From Paracoccaceae bacterium (lineage in GTDB: Bacteria > Pseudomonadota > Alphaproteobacteria > Rhodobacterales > Rhodobacteraceae): a DNA stretch of 64,000 nt. Positions 52,875 to 60,974 of the stretch are shown piece after piece (within the stretch, counting starts at the first letter, position 1; each line of letters begins with the position of its first letter). The notes under the pieces were generated by a model. That model was not told the DNA's origin. It searched no databases and worked only from the letters and a program-made list of their open reading frames with translations. Location of the stretch: the NCBI GenBank assembly GCA_009773375.1, contig WRPH01000007.1, forward strand, positions 34,665 through 98,664, read 5' to 3'. Position numbers and translations under genes: made by a program.

Positions 52875-54179
52875 ATGACCGACGCAACCTATGTCTCCGT
52901 GCAGCGCCGCTTCCAGACCCGCCGCCTGACCGCCTTCGCGATCCCGGCGCTGATCCTGCTTTACCTCACCTATATCTGCATCAGCTTCGATATCGCAGGC
53001 CTTGCCGCCCGCGCCCGGCTGGACAATGCCGCGATCCTGACCGCCGATTTTGTCAGCTACAAGACCCACGTTACCCGCGACAACCGCTCCGGCGATCTGA
53101 CCATCGCCATCGAGGGCGAGTCCAAAGGCACCTACGCCCCCGGCCAGCGCCCCGACTGGGTGCAGACCAGCGGCGACATCACCCGGATAGACCTCGGCAA
53201 AGGCCACCTTGTCACCTACGACAGCACCGGCGCGCGCTATGTCGTGCCCGGCTACGGCACCATCGACATCCAGCCCGAAGACGGCAAACTCAAACTGACC
53301 GCACCGCAGCCCACCCCCGACTGGATCAACGTCGGCGATACCCGCATCTCGGTCACCACGCCGCAAGGCCGCTTCGCCTATTCCCGCTCCAAGGTGGAAA
53401 CCTTCAAGTACCAACCGGGGTGGGAGCTGTTCTTCTTCACCCTCGACAGCCCGTTTTACGGCAAGACCTATGGCCAGCTGACCGCGATGCTGATGGGTGA
53501 TCGCATCGACCCTGCCCGCAGCAACCTCGCGCTGATGGCCTCCGACTTCTGGCACAACAAGATGTGGCACCACGCCGACGTGGCATGGGCGCTGTTCGAA
53601 ACCCTGCTGATGGCCTTCCTTGGCACCATGGGGGCGGCGCTTGTGGCACTGCCGCTGGCCTTCCTTGCCGCCGCCAACTTCGCCCCCTTCCGCGCCGTCC
53701 GCTTTGCCTTCCGCCGCGTCTTCGACTTCCTGCGCGGCGTCGATGGCCTGATCTGGACCATCGTGCTCGCCCGCGCATTTGGCCCCGGCCCGATGACCGG
53801 CGCGCTGGCAATCCTGCTGACCGATACCGGCACCTTCGGTAAAACCTTCTCGGAAACCTTGGAAAACATCGACGAAAAGCAGGTTGAAGGCGTCCGCTCC
53901 ACCGGCGCAGGCGCGCTGCAACGCGCCCGTTTCGGCGTTATCCCGCAAATCGCGCCGGTGCTGCTCAGCCAAGTCCTCTACTACCTCGAATCCAACACCC
54001 GCAGCGCCACCGTGATCGGTGCCATCGTCGGCGGCGGCATCGGCCTGCTGCTGACCCAGGCGATCATCACCCAGAAAGACTGGGAAGAAGTCGCCTATTA
54101 CATGCTGCTGATCGTGCTGATGGTGATGGCGATGGACACCCTGTCAGGCTGGATCAGACGCAAATTCATCAAGGGCTGA
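52875..54179 (+). CDS. phnE2: Phosphonate ABC transporter permease 2 with a large periplasmic insert
   Basis: 434 residues, about 140 longer than the partner. After the first membrane segment (LTAFAIPALILLYLTYICISF) comes a beta-rich insert of about 190 residues (residues 45-230) with no membrane segments, then the normal PhnE permease core (FETLLMAFLGTMGAALVALPLAFLAAANFAPF, then GLIWTIVLARAFGPGP, TLENIDEKQVEGVRSTGAG). The insert is likely periplasmic. Similar long PhnE copies exist in other alphaproteobacteria; the role of the insert is unknown. Confidence 0.9.
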   Translation: MTDATYVSVQRRFQTRRLTAFAIPALILLYLTYICISFDIAGLAARARLDNAAILTADFVSYKTHVTRDNRSGDLTIAIEGESKGTYAPGQRPDWVQTSGDITRIDLGKGHLVTYDSTGARYVVPGYGTIDIQPEDGKLKLTAPQPTPDWINVGDTRISVTTPQGRFAYSRSKVETFKYQPGWELFFFTLDSPFYGKTYGQLTAMLMGDRIDPARSNLALMASDFWHNKMWHHADVAWALFETLLMAFLGTMGAALVALPLAFLAAANFAPFRAVRFAFRRVFDFLRGVDGLIWTIVLARAFGPGPMTGALAILLTDTGTFGKTFSETLENIDEKQVEGVRSTGAGALQRARFGVIPQIAPVLLSQVLYYLESNTRSATVIGAIVGGGIGLLLTQAIITQKDWEEVAYYMLLIVLMVMAMDTLSGWIRRKFIKG

Positions 54180-54229
54180 CCACCACCGCGCCGCACAAGT
54201 CGCGCGCCAGCGCTAGTGCGGCCCGCTCC

Positions 54230-54260
54230 TTCATCTTGGCAAAAATACTCCCGCCGGAGG
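54230..54260 (+). repeat. TTCATCTTGG-AAATACTCC dispersed repeat, copy 5
   Basis: TTCATCTTGGCA followed by AAAATACTCC and CGCCGGAGG. It lies in the 190-bp gap after phnE2 and forms a small CTCCCGCCGGAG hairpin. Confidence 0.8.
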
Positions 54261-54368
54261 CTCTGTCCCATCCACCAAGCAACCCCTAACAAACCGTAAA
54301 CCCAAACTGCCAACCCCTTGTTTTTCAACACCCCCCTCCCCCTCCCCACGCGGACAGCGAAAGCCCAG

Positions 54369-54986
54369 ATGCCCAAACTCAGCCCCACCGCCCCGCTGAT
54401 CCACCCCGATTGCCAGATCAACAATTCAACGTTCGGAGCCTTCTGCGAGGTTGGCCGCTTCAGCCGCGTGCTGAATTCCACCTTCCAGGATTACAGCTAC
54501 TGCGACCAGTTTTCCGACATCACCAACACCACCGTCGGTAAATTCGCCAACATCGCCGCGATGACCCGCATCGGCCCGACCGATCACCCGATGGCCAACG
54601 CCAGCCTGCACCACTTCCTCTATCGCAGCAGCTATTACTGGGAGGATGCGACCGACGATGACGCCTTCTTTCAGGCCCGCCACGCCCGCCGTACCGTGAT
54701 CGGCCCCGATACATGGATCGGCCACGGCGTCATCATCAAGCCCGATGTGACCATCGGCGCCGGGGCGGTGATCGCCAGCGGCGCGGTCGTTACCAAAGAC
54801 GTGCCACCCTACATGATCATGGCCGGCCTGCCCGCCACCCCCCTGCGGCCCCGCTTCCCCACTGCCATCGCCGACCGCCTGCAAGCCCTCGCGTGGTGGG
54901 ATTGGAGCCACGAAACCCTGCGCCACGCGCTGCCCGATTTCCGCAGCCTGCCCGCCGAAGCTTTCCTCGAAAAATACCACGGCTGA
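54369..54986 (+). CDS. Phn-cluster hexapeptide-repeat acetyltransferase-like protein
   Basis: 205 residues from the ATG at 54369. A left-handed beta-helix is built from hexapeptide turns (LIHPDCQINNSTFGAFCEVGRFSRVLNS, then VIGPDTWIGHGVIIKPDVTIGAGAVIASGAVV), with the acyltransferase loop FLYRSSYYWEDATDDDAFF and the catalytic His around TDHPMANASLHH. Matches the hexapeptide family found in phosphonate operons. The substrate is unresolved; acetylation of an aminoalkylphosphonate is one possibility (PhnO does this in E. coli). Confidence 0.85.
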   Translation: MPKLSPTAPLIHPDCQINNSTFGAFCEVGRFSRVLNSTFQDYSYCDQFSDITNTTVGKFANIAAMTRIGPTDHPMANASLHHFLYRSSYYWEDATDDDAFFQARHARRTVIGPDTWIGHGVIIKPDVTIGAGAVIASGAVVTKDVPPYMIMAGLPATPLRPRFPTAIADRLQALAWWDWSHETLRHALPDFRSLPAEAFLEKYHG

Positions 54987-55121
54987 CCCAAGACGCGTCA
55001 GCGCCGTCCAAGGGGGCTCGATGCCCCTGCGGGCGGCCCCTGTGCGCCGGTCAGCCCGAACTGGCGGTCAAAGGTTAATTCTTCGTGAACCCAGCACAGT
55101 CAAGCCACTGATATACATAAA

Positions 55122-55148
55122 CAAAAAAAGGTCCCGAGTTGGGACCCT
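55122..55148 (-). terminator. Rho-independent terminator of the PhnM-like gene
   Basis: Stem GGTCCC/GGGACC with loop GAGTT next to the stop codon; on the minus strand it is followed by seven T residues. Confidence 0.85.
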
Positions 55149-56328
55149 ATTCCGCCGCCAGCCGCAAGGCCTGCGGCTGCGCCACGAACCGCCGCGCCGC
55201 CTCCCCCGCCAGATAGCTCAGCCGCCCCGCCGAAATCGTCGCCTCGATGCCGCGAGTCTCGGCGTTCACCACCACCAGATCCGCCCGCAACCCCGGCTCC
55301 AACCGGCCCCGGTCCGGCATCCGCATGATCTCGGCCGGGCGGGAGGAAACCAGCGCCCAGGCCTGCGGCAGGCTCATCACGCCGCGATCCACCAACGACC
55401 AGACCGCCAGCGGCAGCGCCGGAATGTGATAATCCGACACCAGCACATCACACAGCCCCTCGGCCACCAAAGCCGACGCCGAGACATTCCCCGCCTGACT
55501 GCGCCCCCGCACCACATTCGGCGCGCCCATGATCACCGGCGACATCATCGCATGCGCCGCCACCGCCGCCCGCCGGGTCAGCGGAAACTCGGCGATCTTG
55601 GCCCCGATCATCGAATAGAACTCGCGGGTCTCGCCATCGGGATCGTCATGGCTGCCATAAAGCACGCCCAGCTGATCGAAAGCCTCCGCCAGCCCGCACA
55701 AGCTGCGCGGCACCTCTTTGCTGCGGGCCACCGCCAATTCGATGCTTTCGACCAGCTCCTCGGCGGTCTTGCCCACCTTGCGCGCCCAGGCGGCAAAATC
55801 GGTCGGCGCGATGCGGGCCATATGCTGGCCCTCCAGCAGGTGATCATTGAACACCACATAGCCGATCCGATGCCGCTGCACCGCCGCGATCAACCGCTCA
55901 GCTTCCCCCACCAGATGCGTTTCCGCCCGGATTTGCAGCCGCAGATCGGTCAGCGCCTGCGGGCGGTATTGGTCCAGCGCCAGCATCAGCGCTTCGGCAT
56001 GGTCGGGGCCACGATGCCCACCTTCCCAGCTCCAGCCCTGCGCCAGATAGGCGGTGGTCACGCCATGACTGGCCGCCTCGCGGTCAAACGAGGCGAGCCC
56101 CACAGGCAAAGGCAAAGGTGCCGATGGCCGCGGGGCCATATGGCGCTCAAAACCATCGCCATGCAGGTCGATGATGCCCGGCAGCACCAGAAATCCCGTC
56201 AGATCCACCTCGGGCAACGGACCACGGGTGATGCGGCCCTCGGCAAAGCCGATCGAGCGGTGTTGCAGGACACCGTCGCGCAGAATCTGGGCTCCGGTCA
56301 GGCGGAGCGGTGGCAGGGGCAGCGGCAT
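55147..56328 (-). CDS. PhnM-like amidohydrolase (divergent copy)
   Basis: 393 residues of the PhnM amidohydrolase family (alpha-D-ribose 1-methylphosphonate 5-triphosphate diphosphatase). Metal motifs: GIIDLHGDGFERH, GSHDDPDGETREFY, and IMGAPNVVRGRSQAGNVSASAL, VLVSDYHIPAL. Compared with the PhnM at 62940 it lacks the MDHTPGQRQF motif (here FNDHLLEGQHMA) and has HGD in place of HTD, so activity may have drifted. In an operon with phnF, 55 nt downstream of it on the minus strand. Confidence 0.86.
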   Translation of the reverse strand: MPLPLPPLRLTGAQILRDGVLQHRSIGFAEGRITRGPLPEVDLTGFLVLPGIIDLHGDGFERHMAPRPSAPLPLPVGLASFDREAASHGVTTAYLAQGWSWEGGHRGPDHAEALMLALDQYRPQALTDLRLQIRAETHLVGEAERLIAAVQRHRIGYVVFNDHLLEGQHMARIAPTDFAAWARKVGKTAEELVESIELAVARSKEVPRSLCGLAEAFDQLGVLYGSHDDPDGETREFYSMIGAKIAEFPLTRRAAVAAHAMMSPVIMGAPNVVRGRSQAGNVSASALVAEGLCDVLVSDYHIPALPLAVWSLVDRGVMSLPQAWALVSSRPAEIMRMPDRGRLEPGLRADLVVVNAETRGIEATISAGRLSYLAGEAARRFVAQPQALRLAAE

Positions 56329-56383
56329 GGCAAACTCGGGGCTTGAAAAATTTTGCCTTGTCTAACACCGCCACGCAACGCGC

Positions 56384-57103
56384 TTATGACAGATCGGCGG
56401 CCTGCAAGGTCAAAGCGACCCGTTCCCCGGCGAACCATGTGGTGCCGAATTCGATCGGCTTACCAGCGGGGTCCACATTCACCGCAACGGTGCGCAACAG
56501 CGGCGCGGATTGCGGCAGCCGCAGATGCAGCGCCAGCAAGGCGTCGGCGGCAATCGCGGTGATTTGCGTGCTGCTGCGGGTATAGTCCGCCACCCCTGCC
56601 CGCGCCAAAGCCGCCGTTACCGAATTCGTCTGCGCCATCGTCGCCAGAAAATCCGGCAACCGGGTGGCCGGGAACACGGATCGGAACATCGCCACCGGAA
56701 CGCCGTCAGCCAACGACAGCCCCTCCACCAGATGCACCGGGGCGCCGGGTGGCAAAGCCAGCGCTTCGGCCTCGCGCGGGTCGCAGGCGCGAGTTTCCAG
56801 ACGCAGCATCTGCCGCGACGGGGTGCGCCCCGATACCAGCATATTTTGATGAAACCGCACCCTGCGCCCCAAGGGGTAGTCGGTGGGCTTGGAGGCGACA
56901 AACACCCCCGCACCGCGGCGGGCATGGACGGTGCCAGCCTCGGCCATCGCCGCCAAAGCGTGGCGGACGGTGTGGCGATTGACACCGAAGCGCTGTGACA
57001 GCTCTGCCTCGGTTGGCAGTTTGTCGCCGGGGCCATAATGGCCTGCGGCAATTTCCTCGGACAGCATGGCGGCAATCGCCGTCCAGATCGCAGAACGGGC
57101 CAT
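56384..57103 (-). CDS. phnF: GntR-family regulator PhnF
   Basis: 239 residues from the ATG at 57103. The N-terminal winged helix (IAAGHYGPGDKLPTEAELSQRFGVNRHTVRHALAAMAEAGTVHARRGAGVFVA) is followed by a UTRA ligand-binding domain (HQNMLVSGRTPSRQMLRLETRA to the end), i.e. HutC/PhnF subfamily. It is predicted to repress the divergent phnG operon until a phosphonate-derived ligand binds. A 30-bp inverted repeat (57149-57178) between the two genes is the likely operator. Confidence 0.92.
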   Translation of the reverse strand: MARSAIWTAIAAMLSEEIAAGHYGPGDKLPTEAELSQRFGVNRHTVRHALAAMAEAGTVHARRGAGVFVASKPTDYPLGRRVRFHQNMLVSGRTPSRQMLRLETRACDPREAEALALPPGAPVHLVEGLSLADGVPVAMFRSVFPATRLPDFLATMAQTNSVTAALARAGVADYTRSSTQITAIAADALLALHLRLPQSAPLLRTVAVNVDPAGKPIEFGTTWFAGERVALTLQAADLS

Positions 57104-57124
57104 TGTTACGAAAACTTCACGTGC
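57103..57124 (+). promoter_or_regulatory. Weak Pho-box-like repeat before phnG
   Basis: Two 11-bp units TTGTTACGAAA and ACTTCACGTGC in phase. It overlaps the phnF start codon. No third unit, so support is weak. Confidence 0.35.
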
Positions 57125-57148
57125 ATTTTGCAGATCTCCGGCATAGAT

Positions 57149-57178
57149 GTTGTCTAGTTGTATAGTAATGTAGACAAC
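57149..57178. promoter_or_regulatory. Candidate PhnF operator
   Basis: Inverted repeat GTTGTCTA (57149-57156) and TAGACAAC (57171-57178) around a 14-bp spacer that contains GTATAGT. It lies between divergent phnF and phnG, 22 bp before phnG. HutC-subfamily regulators favour such GTNTANAC-like sites, and the spacer carries a TATAGT -10-like element, so binding would block RNA polymerase. Confidence 0.62.
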
Positions 57179-57200
57179 TTCGCAAGATGTCGGGATCACC

Positions 57201-57650
57201 ATGACTGCACAGGCACCACTTCAAACTCCGCGCCAGATCTGGATAGGTCTTTTGGCGCGCGCCAAGCCGCAGCGGCTGGCCGAGCTGTTTCCAGACCTGC
57301 CGCCGCACGAACTGCTGCGCGCGCCCGAAATCGGTGCGGTGATGGTGCGCGGCCGCATTGGCGGCTCCGGGCAGCCATTCAATCTGGGCGAGATGACGGT
57401 GACCCGCTGCGCGCTGCGGCTGGCATCGGGTGCGGTTGGCCATGGCCATGTGCAGGGCCGCGACAAGGATCATGCCCGTCGCGCGGCGGTGCTGGACGCG
57501 CTGATGCAGGGCGATCAGGCTGACGCGCTGCGGGCTTCGGTGCTGGAGGTGTTGCAGGCGGAAGAAACCGCACGCCGTGCCACGCGGGCGGCCAAGGCGG
57601 CGGCGACACGGGTGGAATTCTTCACCATGGTGCGGGGAGAAGATCAATGA
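57201..57650 (+). CDS. phnG: Phosphonate C-P lyase system protein PhnG
   Basis: 149 residues. PhnG signatures VMVRGRIGGSGQPFNLGEMTVTRC and GHGHVQGRDKDHARRAAVLDAL are present. PhnG, H, I and J form the C-P lyase core complex. Start 97 nt from phnF; the stop overlaps phnH by 4 nt. Confidence 0.95.
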   Translation: MTAQAPLQTPRQIWIGLLARAKPQRLAELFPDLPPHELLRAPEIGAVMVRGRIGGSGQPFNLGEMTVTRCALRLASGAVGHGHVQGRDKDHARRAAVLDALMQGDQADALRASVLEVLQAEETARRATRAAKAAATRVEFFTMVRGEDQ

Positions 57651-58216
57651 ATTCCATAGCTTTGCAGGGCGGTTTTACCGATGCAGCGGTGCAGTCGGCA
57701 CATGCCTTCCGCGCCAGCCTGGAGGCGATGGCGCGTCCCGGCACACTACAGACGGTGGCAGGGGCCACACCCCCGGCCCCCCTTTCAGCGGCGGCGGGCG
57801 CGTTGTTGCTGACGCTGTGCGATGGCACCACACCAGTGCATTTGGCCGGGGCGCATGATTGCGCGGCGGTGCGGGACTGGATCACCTTTCACTGCGGCGC
57901 GCCCTTGGTCTGCGCCGAAGACGCCAGCTTTGCGCTCGGAAGCTGGGCAGCTTTGCAGCCCGTGAACCGATTTGCGATTGGCCTGCCGGATTACCCGGAT
58001 CGCGCGGCGACCCTGATCGTCGAGATGGATCAATTGGAACCACAAGGCGCGCGGCTGACCGGGCCTGGCATTGCGGCCGAGGCGCGGCTGTCGCTGCCGG
58101 AAACGGCGGCGTTCCGCGCCAACCGGGCGCTGTTCCCGCTGGGGTTTGACTGCTTTTTCACCTGTGACAACCGGGTAGCGGGCCTGCCGCGATCCACCAT
58201 CGTGGAGGACTGCTGA
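57647..58216 (+). CDS. phnH: Phosphonate C-P lyase system protein PhnH
   Basis: 189 residues. Starts GGFTDAAVQSAHAFRASLEAMARPGTLQTV, the family's PLP-transferase-like fold without a PLP lysine, ending RVAGLPRSTIVEDC. Structural part of the core complex. The stop shares 1 nt with the phnI start. Confidence 0.95.
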   Translation: MNSIALQGGFTDAAVQSAHAFRASLEAMARPGTLQTVAGATPPAPLSAAAGALLLTLCDGTTPVHLAGAHDCAAVRDWITFHCGAPLVCAEDASFALGSWAALQPVNRFAIGLPDYPDRAATLIVEMDQLEPQGARLTGPGIAAEARLSLPETAAFRANRALFPLGFDCFFTCDNRVAGLPRSTIVEDC

Positions 58217-59298
58217 TGTATGTGGCGGTAAAGGGTGGCGAGCGCGCCATTGACAACGCGCATGCCTGGCTGGCCGAGGAACGCCGGGGCGATCCGGCGG
58301 TGGCCGACCTATCGCTGGCGCAAATCCGCGAGCAACTGGCGCTGGCGGTCAACCGGGTGATGGCGGAAGGCTCGCTTTATGACCCCGATCTGGCGGCGCT
58401 GGCGATCAAGCAATCGCGCGGCGATCTGATCGAGGCGATCTTTCTGATCCGCGCCTATCGCACCACGCTGCCGCGTCTGGGGGCCTCGCGCCCGGTGGAA
58501 ACCGCGCAAATGGCGGTGATCCGGCGGATTTCGGCGACGTTCAAGGATTTGCCGGGGGGCCAAGTGTTGGGGCCGACCTTTGACTACACCCACCGCTTGC
58601 TGGATTTCAAACTGGCGGCGGACGGCGAGGTTTTGCCTGCTGCGACCGCCCCGGCTGACATGGCGGATGTGCCGCATGTGACCGGGTTTCTGAACCGCGA
58701 CGGCCTGATCGAACAGCAACCCACCGGCAACGCCGTGCCGCCCGATCTGACGCGCGAGCCGATGGAACTGCCCGCCGACCGCGCCCTGCGCTTGCAGGCG
58801 ATCACCCGCGGCGATGAAGGCTTTATCCTGTCGATGGCCTATTCCACCCAGCGTGGCTATGGCCGCACCCACGCCTTCGTCGGCGAATTGCGCATCGGCA
58901 CGGTGGCGGTGGAAATGGACATTCCCGAGCTGGGGTTTGCCGTCAACATCGGCGAGGTTGAGTTGACCGAATGCGAAACCGTCAACCAGTTCAAAGGCTC
59001 CAAGACCGAGCCGCCGCAGTTTACCCGTGGCTATGGCTTGGTGTTCGGCCAGACCGAGCGCAAGGCGATTGCGATGAGCCTTGTGGATCGATCGCTCCGC
59101 TGGGCGGAACTGGGCGAGGATTACACCGGCGCCCCGGCGCAGGATGAGGAATTCGTGCTGATGCATGCCGACAACGTGCAGGCGACCGGGTTTCTCGAAC
59201 ATATCAAACTGCCGCATTACGTTGATTTTCAATCGGAACTGGAACTGGTGCGGCGGTTGCGCGCCGAAGTTTTTGCAGCGCAGGAGGCGGCGGAATGA
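58216..59298 (+). CDS. phnI: Phosphonate C-P lyase system protein PhnI
   Basis: 360 residues. Starts MYVAVKGGERAIDNAHAWLAEERRG, contains YSTQRGYGRTHAFVGELRIG and TECETVNQFKGSKTEPPQFTRGYGL. PhnI carries the nucleosidase activity that, with PhnG/H/L, makes ribose 1-methylphosphonate-5-triphosphate. The phnJ ATG overlaps its stop by 4 nt. Confidence 0.96.
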   Translation: MYVAVKGGERAIDNAHAWLAEERRGDPAVADLSLAQIREQLALAVNRVMAEGSLYDPDLAALAIKQSRGDLIEAIFLIRAYRTTLPRLGASRPVETAQMAVIRRISATFKDLPGGQVLGPTFDYTHRLLDFKLAADGEVLPAATAPADMADVPHVTGFLNRDGLIEQQPTGNAVPPDLTREPMELPADRALRLQAITRGDEGFILSMAYSTQRGYGRTHAFVGELRIGTVAVEMDIPELGFAVNIGEVELTECETVNQFKGSKTEPPQFTRGYGLVFGQTERKAIAMSLVDRSLRWAELGEDYTGAPAQDEEFVLMHADNVQATGFLEHIKLPHYVDFQSELELVRRLRAEVFAAQEAAE

Positions 59299-60170
59299 CC
59301 GCGCAAGATTACAACTTCGCCTATCTGGACGAACAGACCAAGCGGATGATCCGCCGCGCCATCCTGAAGGGCATCGCGGTGCCGGGCTATCAGGTGCCGT
59401 TTGCCAGCCGCGAAATGCCGATGCCCTATGGCTGGGGCACCGGCGGCGTGCAGGTGACGGCGGCGTGCCTGACCCCGGACGATACGCTGAAGGTGATCGA
59501 CCAGGGCGCCGATGATACCACCAACGCGGTATCGATCCGCAAATTCTTCCAGCGCACGGCGGGGGTGGCGGTGACCGAAGCCACGCTTGACGCGACCATC
59601 ATCCAGACCCGCCACCGCATCCCGGAAGCGGCGCTGACCGAAGGCCAGATCCTTGTCTATCAGGTGCCGATCCCAGAACCGTTGCGATTTCTGGAACCGC
59701 GTGAAACCGAAACCCGCAAGATGCACGAGCTGGAAGAATACGGCCTGATGCACGTCAAGCTCTATGAAGACATCGCCCGCCACGGCACCATTGCCACCGC
59801 CTACGCCTATCCGGTCAAGGTGGAAGGCCGCTATGTGATGGACCCGTCACCGATCCCGAAGTTTGACAACCCGAAACTGTCGGGCAGCCCGGCGATCCAA
59901 CTGTTTGGCGCGGGCCGCGAACAACGCATCTACGCGGTGCCGCCCTATACCCATGTTGTCAGTCTGGATTTTGAGGATCACCCCTTCGTGGCCTCCAAGG
60001 CGCCGCATGATTGCGATCTGTGCGGCGCTGCGGAAAGCTATCTGGATGAGGTGATCACCGACGATCAGGGTGGGCGGATGTTTGTCTGCTCGGATACCGA
60101 TTTTTGCCGGACCCGCCGCGAGGCAGGCCATGTCGGCCACTTGGGCGTACCGGTGCAGGGGGGCGTGTGA
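59295..60170 (+). CDS. phnJ: Carbon-phosphorus lyase catalytic subunit PhnJ
   Basis: 291 residues. The radical-SAM-type cysteines Cys240, Cys243, Cys265 (4Fe-4S ligands by analogy with E. coli 241, 244, 266) and Cys271 (thiyl radical, E. coli 272) are all present in CDLCGAAESYLDEV and VCSDTDFCR. It cleaves the C-P bond of ribose 1-methylphosphonate-5-phosphate. The stop shares 1 nt with the phnK start. Confidence 0.97.
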   Translation: MTAQDYNFAYLDEQTKRMIRRAILKGIAVPGYQVPFASREMPMPYGWGTGGVQVTAACLTPDDTLKVIDQGADDTTNAVSIRKFFQRTAGVAVTEATLDATIIQTRHRIPEAALTEGQILVYQVPIPEPLRFLEPRETETRKMHELEEYGLMHVKLYEDIARHGTIATAYAYPVKVEGRYVMDPSPIPKFDNPKLSGSPAIQLFGAGREQRIYAVPPYTHVVSLDFEDHPFVASKAPHDCDLCGAAESYLDEVITDDQGGRMFVCSDTDFCRTRREAGHVGHLGVPVQGGV

Positions 60171-60973
60171 TGACCGCGATTGACAGGAATATGCACGCTG
60201 AAACCGACCAACCATTGCTGGCGGTGCAGGGGCTGACCAAGCGCTACGGCGGCCGGATCGGCTGTGCCGATGTGTCGTTTGATCTGTTCCCCGGCGAGGT
60301 GCTGGGCATCGTTGGCGAAAGCGGGTCGGGCAAATCAACCCTGCTTTCCTGCCTTGCCGGGCATCTGCCCCCCGATCAGGGCCGGGTGATCTTTGATACC
60401 GCAGCGGGCCCGCGCGATACCGTGACGATGGCCGAGGCCGAACGGCGGCGGATGGCGCGCACCGATTGGGCCTTCGTGCATCAGAACCCGCGTGATGGCT
60501 TGCGGATGGGGGTTTCGGCAGGCGGCAACGTCGGTGAGCGGCTGATGGCCATCGGCGCGCGGCACTACGGCGATATTCGCGCACAGGCGATCGACTGGCT
60601 GGGCCGGGTGGAAATTGCCGCCGACCGCATCGACGACCGGCCGCGCGCGTTTTCCGGCGGCATGCAGCAACGCCTGCAAATCGCCCGCAATCTGGTCACG
60701 GGGCCACGGCTGGTGTTCATGGATGAACCGACCGGCGGGCTTGATGTGTCGGTGCAGGCGCGGCTGCTGGACCTGCTGCGCGGGCTGGTGCGCGAGATGG
60801 GGCTTTCCGCGATCATCGTGACGCATGATCTGGCGGTGGTGCGGCTGCTGGCCGACCGGCTGATGGTGATGAAGGGCGGCCATGTGGTGGAACAGGGCCT
60901 GACCGATCAGGTGCTGGACGATCCGCAGCACGCCTATACGCAACTTCTCGTCTCTTCCGTCTTGCAGGTGTGA
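60170..60973 (+). CDS. phnK: ABC-type ATPase of the C-P lyase, PhnK
   Basis: 267 residues from the ATG at 60170. Walker A GESGSGKST, signature FSGGMQQR, Walker B RLVFMDEPTGGLD, H-loop VTHD. Docks on the PhnJ part of the core complex in relatives. One nt separates its stop from the phnL start. Confidence 0.93.
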   Translation: MTAIDRNMHAETDQPLLAVQGLTKRYGGRIGCADVSFDLFPGEVLGIVGESGSGKSTLLSCLAGHLPPDQGRVIFDTAAGPRDTVTMAEAERRRMARTDWAFVHQNPRDGLRMGVSAGGNVGERLMAIGARHYGDIRAQAIDWLGRVEIAADRIDDRPRAFSGGMQQRLQIARNLVTGPRLVFMDEPTGGLDVSVQARLLDLLRGLVREMGLSAIIVTHDLAVVRLLADRLMVMKGGHVVEQGLTDQVLDDPQHAYTQLLVSSVLQV

Positions 60974-60974
60974 C

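Noticed and set aside
51009..53972. 987-codon open frame on the minus strand opposite phnD and phnE
   Set aside because: Antisense to well-recognised phn genes; no homologous motif, no ribosome-binding site.
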